From Pseudoalteromonas sp. (lineage in GTDB: Bacteria > Pseudomonadota > Gammaproteobacteria > Enterobacterales > Alteromonadaceae), in contig NZ_JAGYIU010000005.1 of assembly GCF_018402495.1 (NCBI RefSeq), positions 62,001-126,000 on the forward strand: a stretch of 64,000 nt of DNA, read 5' to 3'. Every line of letters begins with the position of its first letter. The stretch's first letter is position 1. Of the stretch, positions 49,544 to 58,410 are shown piece after piece. The translations under genes were made by a program, and so were the position numbers. A model generated the notes under the pieces. That model worked only from the letters and a program-made list of their open reading frames with translations, made no database searches and was not told the DNA's origin.

Positions 49544-50953
49544 TTAAGTACCGCAAAATGTACGGTAATTCTTATCATCCTCAGGCGGCGCTTGAAATTC
49601 TGTAGCCTGCACATGACTTGTGTAAGGGCTTGCCATCACTTTACTAAAGCGACTGAGTAGCTCACTATCCCCATGCTTAGTGTACTGCGTAATAATATCT
49701 TCAATAATATGATTACGCGGGATAATACTCGGATTTGCCTGTCGCATCATCTGATAACTATGCTCATTGGTTCGTGTTTGCCATTGCTGCACCCAATCAC
49801 TTAGTGCTGCAGGTATTTCAGTTTGCCCATTTAACGACTCAGTTAACGTATTAAAAGTATGGGTGTAATCAAGCTGGTGTTCTTTCAATAACCCTAACAG
49901 CTCGCCCACCAACTCATTATCTTTATCATGTGCGACTGTTAACCCTAACTTTTGCGCCCACATGGCGCTAAATTGTTGACTAAACTGCGTTGAAAAGCTT
50001 TCAATTAAAGGTGTCATCATTGCTACGGCCTGCTCGTCATCATTACTTATTAGAGGTATTAAACTCTCTGCTAAACGTGCGCAGTTCCAACTGGCCATAT
50101 TAGGTTGATTACCAAATGCGTAGCGGCCTTGTGTATCAATTGAGCTAAATACAGTCTCAAAATTAAACTGGTTCATCATGGCACATGGGCCATAATCTAT
50201 AGTTTCACCACTAACAAGGGTGTTATCTGTGTTCATAACACCATGAATAAACCCCACCCTCATCCAACTTACGACTAATGTGACCTGACTTGTGATCACT
50301 GCTGCTAAAAAATCTAAATAACGCTGAGCGCCAGTACTGTTGATCTGCGGATAATGCCTTTGAATGGCTAAGTCAGCTAAGTTTCTAAGGCTAGTAACGT
50401 CACCTTGAGTGGCTAAATATTGAAACGAGCCCACCCGTATATGACTACTTGCGAGTCGGGTTACAATAGCACCAGGTTGAGGCGGGTTACGATAGACTGT
50501 TTCGCCACTACTCACTACAGCCAAACAACGTGTTGTAGGTACACCAAGCGCATGCATAGCTTCGCTCATTACATATTCGCGAATGGCAGGCCCTAATGCA
50601 CAGCGGCCATCTCCCCCGCGTGAGAACGGCGTAGCGCCAGCGCCTTTTAATTGCAGATCCCAAAGCTGGTTTTTATTATCGCTAATAGCACCGAGCAAAT
50701 GTGCTCTACCATCCCCTAGTCGCGGTGAAAAGTGACCAAACTGATGACCAGAATACCCCAATGTAACCGCTGGGATGGCTTGGGATTCATTGCCACTGAA
50801 TATACTTGCTCGTGAATCGACACTGACCTGAATATTAAATTGCTCAGCTAAGTGTTCATTCCACAACAATAATTGTGGTGCTGCCACCTTAGCCGGATGA
50901 TCGCTAATAGCAAAGCCGTCACCAATGTCGGTATACCTTGGCACTAATTTCAT
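49544..50953 (-). CDS. selO: Protein adenylyltransferase SelO
   Basis: Pseudokinase that AMPylates proteins in redox regulation. 469 aa (E. coli YdiU 478). It has GYSGHQFGHFSPRLGDGRAHLLG near residue 68, LQLKGAGATPFSRGGDGR and VMNTDNTLVSGETIDYGPC. The C-terminus ends FCGT, keeping the Cys near the end that in eukaryotic SelO is selenocysteine. It follows the Tag-like gene by 8 nt. Confidence 0.93.
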   Translation of the reverse strand: MKLVPRYTDIGDGFAISDHPAKVAAPQLLLWNEHLAEQFNIQVSVDSRASIFSGNESQAIPAVTLGYSGHQFGHFSPRLGDGRAHLLGAISDNKNQLWDLQLKGAGATPFSRGGDGRCALGPAIREYVMSEAMHALGVPTTRCLAVVSSGETVYRNPPQPGAIVTRLASSHIRVGSFQYLATQGDVTSLRNLADLAIQRHYPQINSTGAQRYLDFLAAVITSQVTLVVSWMRVGFIHGVMNTDNTLVSGETIDYGPCAMMNQFNFETVFSSIDTQGRYAFGNQPNMASWNCARLAESLIPLISNDDEQAVAMMTPLIESFSTQFSQQFSAMWAQKLGLTVAHDKDNELVGELLGLLKEHQLDYTHTFNTLTESLNGQTEIPAALSDWVQQWQTRTNEHSYQMMRQANPSIIPRNHIIEDIITQYTKHGDSELLSRFSKVMASPYTSHVQATEFQAPPEDDKNYRTFCGT

Positions 50954-50961
50954 AATTAATC

Positions 50962-51660
50962 CTATTGTTGTTGGCTTATTCCCACTCGATTGTCGCCCAC
51001 ACCATAAGCGACAATTAAGCTTAGCTCTTGCATGCTTAAGCCGCTTTGCTGCTGCAGTTCATTAAAGAATGCCTGCGCCGCACTTAGTGACTTTTTAGTT
51101 TGCAATCCACCATCTATAATTTTATGTGCACGCAAATAGCTTTCTACGTCTCTTGAAAGTAAAAAAGTATCTTTTCCTAAGGCGCGCAGCGCATAAGGGC
51201 CGGTATTACCACCAAGCCTTGCACCATGCTTTTTTAAATACGCCCACAAGCCAATAATATCTTCGCTTGGCCAGTTTGCAATAAACTGACTAAAGCTTCC
51301 ATGCTGCTGTGCAACTTCATGGATCATATACGCATTTTCAGTAATCGTTTTCACTTTTTTATAATTGCGTACAATCCGTTCATCACTGGCTTTTTGCTCC
51401 AGCATATCCGGTGGCATCATTAATAATTTTTCAACATTAAAATCCCAAAAAACTTCCCTAAATCCTGCCCACTTATTATTGATCACCGACCAATAAAAAC
51501 CACTTTGAAATACCTTGCGAGTAAACTCTTCGAGCCAATCATCATCACTTAATGTGCTAAGTTGTTTTGTTGATAAAGGTTTTGCGAGTAACAACTTAAG
51601 CATTTTTTCAGAGCCCTTTCGCTCTATTGCACGCTTATAAATATCGCTAAATTTTTCCAT
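50962..51660 (-). CDS. DNA-3-methyladenine glycosylase I-like protein
   Basis: 232 aa, helix-hairpin-helix glycosylase of the Tag family, judged by SGFYWSVINNKWAGFREVFWDF and GNTGPYALRALGKDTFLLSRDV. It lacks the Cys/His zinc pattern near both ends of E. coli Tag, so substrate range may differ. It is the first gene of a two-gene unit with selO, which is likely a DNA repair/stress association only by position. Confidence 0.75.
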   Translation of the reverse strand: MEKFSDIYKRAIERKGSEKMLKLLLAKPLSTKQLSTLSDDDWLEEFTRKVFQSGFYWSVINNKWAGFREVFWDFNVEKLLMMPPDMLEQKASDERIVRNYKKVKTITENAYMIHEVAQQHGSFSQFIANWPSEDIIGLWAYLKKHGARLGGNTGPYALRALGKDTFLLSRDVESYLRAHKIIDGGLQTKKSLSAAQAFFNELQQQSGLSMQELSLIVAYGVGDNRVGISQQQ

Positions 51661-51759
51661 CTGCTTACTGCCTTACTTCTACTATGGGTCTAGTGTACGA
51701 GAAAAGCAGCCAATACGTAATAGCTGTCCTTTGGGATGAATTTATCTGCATTTAGTCAC

Positions 51760-51789
51760 TTGACACCTAGACGGCTAAAGTGGTTTAAT
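51760..51789 (+). promoter_or_regulatory. Promoter of the lysine-riboswitch operon
   Basis: Perfect -35 TTGACA (51760-51765), 18-nt spacer, -10 TTTAAT (51784-51789). The predicted start is near 51796, about 55 nt before the aptamer. No competing gene starts here; the Tag-like gene diverges from 51660. Confidence 0.65.
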
Positions 51790-51851
51790 CGCCTGACTTA
51801 CCCTATTACATTGTATTTGCTAATTGGTTTTTCAATAGCAAGTGCAAAGGG

Positions 51852-52022
51852 CTGGAAGAGGTGCGTTATTCAGGTAGCGTATGTTAGGAGCACAAACTCC
51901 ATTGAGCATACGTGAGGGGAATTAACGCCGAGAGGTAATACTTTTTGTGAAAGATTATCTCGGGCGACTAGGTTGAATCCTAGCGACTGTCACCAATAAC
52001 ATATTTGGTGGAGAGCTTCTGG
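51852..52022 (+). ncRNA. Lysine riboswitch (L box)
   Basis: The aptamer core matches the lysine riboswitch closely: GGAAGAGGTGCG, then TTAGGAGCACAAACTCC, GTGAGGGGAATTAACGCCGA, and TGAATCCTAGCGACTGTCACC, ending TTTGGTGGAGAGCTTCTGG. P1 pairs CTGGAAG (51852-51858) with CTTCTGG (52016-52022), with two G-U pairs. These blocks have the order and spacing of the E. coli lysC leader. It stands before dapA, so lysine should repress the operon. Confidence 0.93.
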
Positions 52023-52155
52023 TCTTAGTATAATAAGGCCGTGCGTCTTGTTATTTAAGCCCATTCGCTCTTCGAATTATTCATTCGAACGATGTTAATG
52101 CGGTTCCATTCATACAATGCCTTAACTCTTCGAATAACTTATAAGTTCGTGAGAG
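52021..52155 (+). promoter_or_regulatory. Expression platform between riboswitch and dapA
   Basis: A hairpin GGTCTTA / TAAGGCC (52021-52040) overlaps the end of P1, followed by a weak T-rich GTCTTGTTATTT. Two similar segments, CTCTTCGAATTATT and CTCTTCGAATAACT, come later. The second can pair through TTCG with the AGTTCGTGAGAG just before the ATG and may hide the start. I cannot say whether control is by termination or translation. A TATAAT at 52029 with TTGGTG 18 nt upstream could be an internal promoter. Confidence 0.5.
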
Positions 52156-53040
52156 ATGAACAACAATTTTAATATAAACGACTTCCATTTATGGACTGCG
52201 CTGATCACCCCATTTGATCAAAATGGCCAAGTTGATTACGCAACATTAAATACCTTAGTGGCCGACCAAGAAGCGGCTAATAATGGCATTTTATTGCTAG
52301 GTAGCACCGGTGAAGGGTTAGCCCTTACCCTAAAAGAGCAGCAAGCCATTGTAGAGCATGTCTGCCAATTAAAACCGAGTGTCCCCCTTATGGTTGCGGT
52401 AGGCGGTAGTAACTTAAAGCAACAGCTTGAATGGGTTAATTACTGCAACCAACTGCCTATTCATAGCTTTTTACTCGGCTCGCCTTTGTATGCTAAACCC
52501 GGTGCACTGGGGCAAACTCATTGGTTTGAAAGCTTACTCGATGCAAGCTCTCATCCGTGTATGCTTTATAACGTACCTGGGCGCAGCGCGGTTAGCATTC
52601 CTATTGCTACCATTGAAAACCTCAAACACCATAAAAATTTATGGGCCCTTAAAGAAGCCAGTGGCTCGATCTCTCAATTTGAAGCCTTTCGAAAAGCAGC
52701 GCCTGATTTAGCTATTTTTAGTGGTGACGATGCACTTATGCCTTACTTTGCCCAAGCGGGTGCTAAAGGTTTAGTGTCGGTTGCAGCTAATGCTTGGCCG
52801 GTGCAAACCCATGAATTTGTAAAGCGAAGTTTAAGCGGCCAACACCCTAATCTTTTTTCGCAGTGGTCTAGCGCTATCAACAGCTTATTTTCAGTAGCAA
52901 ACCCTATCCCAGTCAAAGTGTTAATGCATTTACAAGGGCGTATCAGCAATCCGCATTTACGTCCACCTTTAACGCACCTTGAGCTGACACACACAGATGA
53001 CATTTCATCGGCAAACAACACCATTTTATCTTGGCATTAA
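52156..53040 (+). CDS. dapA: 4-hydroxy-tetrahydrodipicolinate synthase
   Basis: Condenses pyruvate and aspartate semialdehyde, the first committed step to lysine. 294 aa TIM barrel. GSTGEGLALT is near residue 49, YNVPGRSAVS carries the catalytic Tyr, and WALKEASGS holds the Schiff-base Lys. The N-terminus is a little longer than usual. The only purine run, GAGAG, touches the ATG, too close for a normal ribosome site. Its place under a lysine riboswitch fits DapA, though other members of this family exist. Confidence 0.9.
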   Translation: MNNNFNINDFHLWTALITPFDQNGQVDYATLNTLVADQEAANNGILLLGSTGEGLALTLKEQQAIVEHVCQLKPSVPLMVAVGGSNLKQQLEWVNYCNQLPIHSFLLGSPLYAKPGALGQTHWFESLLDASSHPCMLYNVPGRSAVSIPIATIENLKHHKNLWALKEASGSISQFEAFRKAAPDLAIFSGDDALMPYFAQAGAKGLVSVAANAWPVQTHEFVKRSLSGQHPNLFSQWSSAINSLFSVANPIPVKVLMHLQGRISNPHLRPPLTHLELTHTDDISSANNTILSWH

Positions 53041-53055
53041 ATACAGGTTTTTATA

Positions 53056-53796
53056 ATGAGCTGGTTAGAACTATTAAATAATTTAGAATCGGGCGCGGTT
53101 CGCGCAGCAACACAAGACGACAACGGCCAATGGCACGCAAATATAGAAGTAAAGCAGGGGATTTTAGAAGCCTTTAAAAACGGCCAAAACACCGAGTTTG
53201 CAGGCGGTTTTGTTGATAAACATAACTTAGCACCTCAAGAGTTTACAGCTGATGCTGGGGTTCGTATGGTACCCGGCGGCTCAAGTGTACGCCGCGGTGC
53301 GTATGTTGCCAAAGGGACTATTATCATGCCCCCTGCCTATGTGAATATTGGTGCCTATATTGACGAAGGCACTATGGTCGATAGTCATGCATTAGTTGGC
53401 TCGTGTGCACAAGTAGGTAAAAACGTACACTTAAGTGCGGCAGTACAGCTAGGGGGTGTACTTGAGCCCATTGGTGCAAGCCCTGTGGTAATAGAAGACG
53501 ATGCATTCATTGGTGCAGGCTGTGTGATTGTTGAAGGCGTGGTAGTTAAAAAAGGCGCGGTACTTGCCCCAGGTGTTCGCTTATCTGCAACCATCCCTGT
53601 TTATGACTGCGTAAATGAGCGCCAGCTTGATAAAGGCGAAGCAATCCCTGAATACGCGATTGTGATCCCTGGTTCTCGTCCTGCGTCAAACGATTGGGCG
53701 CGCGAGCAAGGCTTAAGCATGTCGTGTGCGTTAATTGTTAAATACCGTGACGAGCAAAGTGATGCGTCATTATTGCTTGAAGAGGTTTTACGTTAA
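53056..53796 (+). CDS. dapD: Tetrahydrodipicolinate N-succinyltransferase, short form
   Basis: Left-handed beta-helix transferase that succinylates tetrahydrodipicolinate. 246 aa against 274 in E. coli; the first ~27 residues of the E. coli helical domain are absent and it starts MSWLELLNNLESGAVRAA. The core is closely related: MPPAYVNIGAYIDEGTMVDSHA, GSCAQVGKNVHLS, GGVLEPIGASP, FIGAGCVIVEGV, keeping the catalytic Asp and Glu. The stop overlaps the next ATG by one base (TAATG). Succinyl rather than acetyl specificity is inferred from similarity to DapD. Confidence 0.85.
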   Translation: MSWLELLNNLESGAVRAATQDDNGQWHANIEVKQGILEAFKNGQNTEFAGGFVDKHNLAPQEFTADAGVRMVPGGSSVRRGAYVAKGTIIMPPAYVNIGAYIDEGTMVDSHALVGSCAQVGKNVHLSAAVQLGGVLEPIGASPVVIEDDAFIGAGCVIVEGVVVKKGAVLAPGVRLSATIPVYDCVNERQLDKGEAIPEYAIVIPGSRPASNDWAREQGLSMSCALIVKYRDEQSDASLLLEEVLR

Positions 53797-55001
53797 TGAC
53801 CTTTTTGAGCACGCCCGTTAAAAGCGCTATTGATAAGCTATCAACTGAGCTTGATACGCCCTTTTTTGTTTATGATCTTGATTCACTAAACACACATTTA
53901 ACGCGTTTAATAGCACAAACCGAGGTAAAACTCTGGTATGCCGTTAAAGCGAACCCGTTATCTAGCGTGATCCAACGCTTAAATAACGCTGGTTTTAACT
54001 TTGATGTCGCCAGTAAAGGCGAGCTTGAGCAAGTGCTTGCGCAAGGAATTAATAGTGAGCGTGTGCTCAATACGGGGCCCGCTAAAAGCCCTAAACAAAT
54101 TAAACATTTTATTAAGCGTGGTGTACGCATATTTGTGGCTGAAAGTCTCAATCAAGTTCGGTGGTTAAACGAACAAGCCAATGCCCAGCAGTGCCAATTA
54201 CAGGTTTTATTACGTGTACAATTACGCTGGCCTGAAGGCGAAAAAAATCCACTTGGGGGGGATAGCCTTACTCCATTTGGCTTAGGGTGCGACGAGTGGC
54301 AGGCGCTAAATACCAGTGACTACTGTGCACTTAATTTTGACGGTCTGCATATTTTTCAGTGGGGCAACATGCTTAGCAGCGACAAACTCGCTGAGCTGTG
54401 GACACAAATGATTACGCCGTTAAGGCAACTTGCTGAGGATTTAAATATTAACCTCAAGGTGCTGGATTTAGGTGGTGGTTTAGGTATTCCCTATACGCTT
54501 GATACGCCCACTCTAAGTTGGGATGCACTCATAGAGGCGCTTGCAAAAATTAAATGCGATGCGGGGGTTACTGAACTATGGATGGAACTAGGTCGCTACG
54601 CTGTAGGCGAATGCGGCCACTATGCCACGCCGGTGATTGAACGCAAACTTAACTACGGCCAACAACAGGTGATTATGAGCGGCGGTATTAATCACTTGTT
54701 ACGCCCTGCCGTTACCAGTCAAGATTTTCCTGCGCGTTTATTACGCGATTCAAACGCTGCAAACCAAGTAATGAGCCTATACGGACCATTATGTACGGCC
54801 CTTGATTGCTTAGGAGAGCACCAATTACCCAGTGACTTAAATGAGCATGATTGGCTGGTGTTTAGTCAATGCGGCGCTTATGGCTTTACTGAAAGTATGC
54901 CGTATTTTTTATGCCATGAGCTTGCTGGTGAATATGTAATAGACAATGGCGTATTACGTTGCGTGCGACAAGCACAAGATGCCAGTGACTACTTAAGGTA
55001 A
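53796..55001 (+). CDS. PLP-dependent decarboxylase, LysA/fold III family
   Basis: 401-aa alanine-racemase-fold decarboxylase. The PLP lysine is in WYAVKANPL near residue 49. GGGLGIP binds phosphate, MELGRYAVGE matches the ExGR substrate motif, CTALDCL holds the active-site Cys, and CGAYGFTESMPYF ends the pattern. DAP decarboxylase (LysA) is the simplest reading given dapA and dapD, but HIFQWGNML replaces the HIGSQ of typical LysA and points toward a divergent subgroup. Coupled to dapD. Confidence 0.8.
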   Translation: MTFLSTPVKSAIDKLSTELDTPFFVYDLDSLNTHLTRLIAQTEVKLWYAVKANPLSSVIQRLNNAGFNFDVASKGELEQVLAQGINSERVLNTGPAKSPKQIKHFIKRGVRIFVAESLNQVRWLNEQANAQQCQLQVLLRVQLRWPEGEKNPLGGDSLTPFGLGCDEWQALNTSDYCALNFDGLHIFQWGNMLSSDKLAELWTQMITPLRQLAEDLNINLKVLDLGGGLGIPYTLDTPTLSWDALIEALAKIKCDAGVTELWMELGRYAVGECGHYATPVIERKLNYGQQQVIMSGGINHLLRPAVTSQDFPARLLRDSNAANQVMSLYGPLCTALDCLGEHQLPSDLNEHDWLVFSQCGAYGFTESMPYFLCHELAGEYVIDNGVLRCVRQAQDASDYLR

Positions 55002-55006
55002 TTATA

Positions 55007-56128
55007 ATGAGTATTACACCCCCTATCAGCCAAGAAAATATCGTGGTTGGCGAAGTCGCAAACGGGCTACCACTGACTATTCCTGTGTATCGTTTAAAGG
55101 GCGATGGCACGGGGCCAAGCGTGTATATACAAGCTAATATGCATGGCGCAGAGGTGCAAGGCAACGCGGTAATTTACCAACTACTTGAACAGTTAAAAAC
55201 ACTGAATTTAAAAGGCGATATTACCTTAGTACCTTACGCTAACCCCATTGGCTGTAACCAAAAGTCGGGGGAATTTACTCTTGGCCGATTCGATCCCATT
55301 ACGGGGACTAATTGGAATCGCATGTATCACTGCAATAATCAACTTGCGACCCAGTTTGCACAGCAGTACAGCGATGCCGATGATCAGGTGCTAAAAGCAG
55401 CTTTTAAAGCCGCGTTAACTAATGACGTTGAGCAACAGCTCAATGGCCCTAATTATCGTTTAACGACGGGGAAACGGATTGCGCTAAACTTACAAAAATT
55501 GGCGCATCAAGCTGATATAGTTTTAGATTTACACACCGGCCCTATTTCTAGTCAACACTTATATTGCCCTGAGTATGCCATTGATAGCGCGCGTTACTTT
55601 AATATTCCCCATGTGCTCGTTATTCCTAATGACTTTGATGGCGCAATGGATGAGGCAAGCTTTTGTCCATGGTGGCAGCTTAGCGAGCAACTTGCTCAAC
55701 AGGGGCGTGAATTTAACGTGCAAGTTGAAGCTTTTACGGTAGAACTGGGCAGCCAAGAAAAAATCGATTTAAGCGCAGCACTAGACGATGCCAATAGTAT
55801 TTTAAGTTATTTAAATTATAAGCACGTATTTGTTGATGCCCCCTACAAGCCAAAAACGATGACAAGATATGGCTGCCAACTAAATGACTATATTGCTTAC
55901 TATGCGCCTATGGGTGGCATGGTTGAATACCTAGCGCCTCTTGGTGGGCATATTAAAGCCGGCGAACCCATTGCAAAAATACTACGGATGGAGCGCTATT
56001 TAAGCGAGCAACCTTTACAAACGCTGAGCTTTGATCATGATGCGATTGCGATATTACATTTTGCCTCAGCCAGCGTAAACCAAGGCACCGAACTGTATAA
56101 GTTTTTTACTAACGTTTTTGAGCTTTAG
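55007..56128 (+). CDS. M14-type succinylglutamate desuccinylase/aspartoacylase family protein
   Basis: 373-aa zinc carboxypeptidase-fold deacylase. Zinc ligands are His and Glu in ANMHGAEVQGN near residue 47 and His in LDLHTGPISSQ; the general base is Glu in FTVELGSQEK. The family removes acyl groups from N-acyl amino acids (AstE, aspartoacylase). Last in a lysine-regulated operon after a succinyltransferase, it is a candidate N-succinyl-diaminopimelate (or succinyl-lysine) desuccinylase, a job normally done by the unrelated M20 enzyme DapE. It could instead be the missing AstE. 5 nt after the decarboxylase. Confidence 0.82.
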   Translation: MSITPPISQENIVVGEVANGLPLTIPVYRLKGDGTGPSVYIQANMHGAEVQGNAVIYQLLEQLKTLNLKGDITLVPYANPIGCNQKSGEFTLGRFDPITGTNWNRMYHCNNQLATQFAQQYSDADDQVLKAAFKAALTNDVEQQLNGPNYRLTTGKRIALNLQKLAHQADIVLDLHTGPISSQHLYCPEYAIDSARYFNIPHVLVIPNDFDGAMDEASFCPWWQLSEQLAQQGREFNVQVEAFTVELGSQEKIDLSAALDDANSILSYLNYKHVFVDAPYKPKTMTRYGCQLNDYIAYYAPMGGMVEYLAPLGGHIKAGEPIAKILRMERYLSEQPLQTLSFDHDAIAILHFASASVNQGTELYKFFTNVFEL

Positions 56129-56184
56129 CTCACCCCTTCTCATTGCGTGAGAGTAAACTGGTACAATAATGTACTAGCATTACT

Positions 56185-56210
56185 AGAAAAGCGGCTTTTG
56201 TCGCTTTTCT
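56185..56210 (+). terminator. Terminator of the lysine-riboswitch operon
   Basis: AGAAAAGCGGC-TTTT-GTCGCTTTTCT, an 11-bp stem with one G-U and a tetraloop, followed by ATTT, 57 nt past the stop. Confidence 0.75.
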
Positions 56211-56311
56211 ATTTAAAGTATTAAAGTTCAGGACAAATTCACCGTTTATGTGTTAAAAAGGCGTTATAATTAAAATTATTGCGAATCTCCCTCACTCACA
56301 AAGGAATTATA

Positions 56312-57343
56312 ATGAGCTGGTGTCACTGGATATTACTTCTACCATTACTAAGCACTACCGTTGTTGCTAAAGAAACAGCTAAAAACGAGCAAAGCAATGA
56401 AGTTGAACTGGTAAAACAGTGTATATTAAATGAAGTCATCGGGGGGGATGGTGAGCAAACACTCGATCAACTTCGTCAAAAATGCTCAGCACTGGAAGAG
56501 AATAAACAACTCACTGCTATAGATAAACGTAAAGCACGTGAAAAAGTCAGTCAACAAAATCGCAATGTGATCACACCACATAAACGTAATTATATTTTAC
56601 CCTTATCGTATGTTTCTAACCCGAATGCGCGCCCTTTTGACTACTTACAACCATTAACTGATCAATCAGATGGTGAGAAAATAGATAATCTCGAAGCAAA
56701 ATACCAGCTCTCGATTAAGGTGCCTCTATTTGATGACTTTTCCGATAAAGATCAAGCCATCTATTTTGGCTTTACCTTGCAATCATATTGGCAAGTTTAT
56801 AACAAAGATATTTCCTCTCCTTTTCGCGAAACCAACTATGAGCCTGAAATATTTTGGGTAAATTATCTTGATAAAGAGCATGTTTTGTGGGGAGATGAAA
56901 TGGCTATTGCACTGGGTATTTCTCATCAATCTAATGGTCGTAGCCAGCCAAACTCACGGTCGTGGAATCGTATTTATGCCAATTTCATTTGGGAAAAGGA
57001 CGGCTTTGTATTTACTTTTAAACCTTGGTACCGACTCCCAGAAGACAGAAAAAAAGACTCACTAGATGCCCGTGGTGACGATAATCCAGACATATACAAA
57101 TATATGGGGTACTTTGAGTTTGGTGGCGTATATCGCTACCACGATCACGAGTTTAGTTTTATGACGCGCAATAATTTGAATTCAGATAACCGAGGTGCAC
57201 TTCAGCTTGATTGGTCGTTCCCGTTATGGGGTCGGGTGCGTGGTTACGCCCAATACTTCAACGGTTACGGTGAAAGTTTAATTGATTATAACGCTGATAT
57301 AGAACGTATTGGCGTGGGTATATTGTTAACTGACTTACTGTAA
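56312..57343 (+). CDS. pldA: Outer membrane phospholipase A1
   Basis: Beta-barrel phospholipase that removes phospholipids from the outer leaflet. The active-site His and Ser are in LGISHQSNGRSQPNSRSWNR, with the supporting Asn nearby. Signal peptide WILLLPLLSTTVVA. The track's TTG start at 56279 is rejected: ATG 56312 has AAGGA 7 nt upstream, giving 343 aa. An N-terminal charged segment (about residues 25-90) precedes the barrel. A TATAAT at 56265-56270 may be its -10. It ends in a convergent terminator. Confidence 0.93.
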   Translation: MSWCHWILLLPLLSTTVVAKETAKNEQSNEVELVKQCILNEVIGGDGEQTLDQLRQKCSALEENKQLTAIDKRKAREKVSQQNRNVITPHKRNYILPLSYVSNPNARPFDYLQPLTDQSDGEKIDNLEAKYQLSIKVPLFDDFSDKDQAIYFGFTLQSYWQVYNKDISSPFRETNYEPEIFWVNYLDKEHVLWGDEMAIALGISHQSNGRSQPNSRSWNRIYANFIWEKDGFVFTFKPWYRLPEDRKKDSLDARGDDNPDIYKYMGYFEFGGVYRYHDHEFSFMTRNNLNSDNRGALQLDWSFPLWGRVRGYAQYFNGYGESLIDYNADIERIGVGILLTDLL

Positions 57344-57354
57344 CCACCAACACA

Positions 57355-57382
57355 ATAAAGCCAAGCAAATGCTTGGCTTTAT
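57355..57382. terminator. Bidirectional terminator, pldA/yiiD-like
   Basis: ATAAAGCCAAGC-AAAT-GCTTGGCTTTAT, a 12-bp perfect stem with a tetraloop between the two converging genes, 12-13 nt from each stop. Confidence 0.88.
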
Positions 57383-57394
57383 AAAGTATTAATA

Positions 57395-58288
57395 CTATTT
57401 TTTAACCACAAACTGCCCTTCAAACTCAGCAACCACCTCGTCACCATCATAGATTTCCACTGGTACTAAATAACTTGCTTTACCTGTTGACGTTAACTCG
57501 GTTAATTTTCCTTTACAGCCACTTAAATCAACGCTGCCACGCGGGTCGTTATTAAGCGGTTTTAAATACTTAATATTAGCATCGGCCAACACAATATTAC
57601 CTTCAAGGCCGGCTTCTTTAAGTGCTAAATACGTTGCACCCCAACCAGTGAGCGTTGCTAGACTATAAATAGAGCCGGCAAACATAGTGTTATGTAAATT
57701 TAAGTTGGCGTTTAAATCTGCTCGAGTAGTAAATTGCCAATCAGTGTAGCTTTCAACTTTAATGCCCATAGCATCGCTGATAGGGATAGATTCACGCCAG
57801 GTATTCTGTAATACTTGAGTCCAATTAGGGTGGCGAAACCAACCTGGCTCACTCGGTTTGAGCTTAACCATTTTGTAATGCTGTACATCACCATAAGCCA
57901 AATGTGCTTTTTCTTTTAATTCATAACCATGGCGCTGATAAAATTCCAGAGCACGTTCGCGAGCAAACAGCACCAACTCATCAGCATCTTGATTCCACGC
58001 TATTTTTTCGAGTTCATGTAACAAGCGGCTACCAATATGTTGATTACGGTTACCCTCTGCAACCGCCATATAGCGTACTTGAGCTTGTTGCTGATTATTA
58101 AAGTGCAAACGAGCCACACCCAATACTTCACCCGCTTTATTTTTAATGAAGCGATGTTCAGCCTCTTGCTCTAAATCGTCTTGCTCAGAGCCCCGAGGTT
58201 CGCCCCATGGGGCACGTAAAACCTGCCAGCGTAATTGGTAATAGGCTTGCCAGTCTTCACTACTTTGTGGGGTGCTCACTTGAAACAT
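57395..58288 (-). CDS. GNAT acetyltransferase-thioesterase fusion, YiiD-like
   Basis: 297 aa in two domains. Residues 1-145 are a GNAT fold: VRYMAVAEGNRNQHIGSRLL is the acetyl-CoA loop and FYQRHGYE the C-terminal signature. Residues ~150-297 are a YiiD_C hotdog domain with LHNTMFAGSIYSLATLTGWG. E. coli YiiD (also called FabY) has been linked to initiating fatty acid synthesis without FabH; whether this one does so is inferred only from family. Confidence 0.82.
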   Translation of the reverse strand: MFQVSTPQSSEDWQAYYQLRWQVLRAPWGEPRGSEQDDLEQEAEHRFIKNKAGEVLGVARLHFNNQQQAQVRYMAVAEGNRNQHIGSRLLHELEKIAWNQDADELVLFARERALEFYQRHGYELKEKAHLAYGDVQHYKMVKLKPSEPGWFRHPNWTQVLQNTWRESIPISDAMGIKVESYTDWQFTTRADLNANLNLHNTMFAGSIYSLATLTGWGATYLALKEAGLEGNIVLADANIKYLKPLNNDPRGSVDLSGCKGKLTELTSTGKASYLVPVEIYDGDEVVAEFEGQFVVKK

Positions 58289-58410
58289 ACATACTCCATA
58301 AATTAAAAATGTAAAATATTACGCTGTGCATTTTGTGAAAAACACCATACTCGATCTGGATAAAACTGCAAATAAGACTTTGGTGCTGAGAAAACAGCTG
58401 TAAAAAATTA

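Noticed and set aside
49429-49614. 61-aa ORF between the ompA-like gene and selO
   Set aside because: It overlaps the selO 3' end in another frame and lacks a ribosome site; treated as a shadow.
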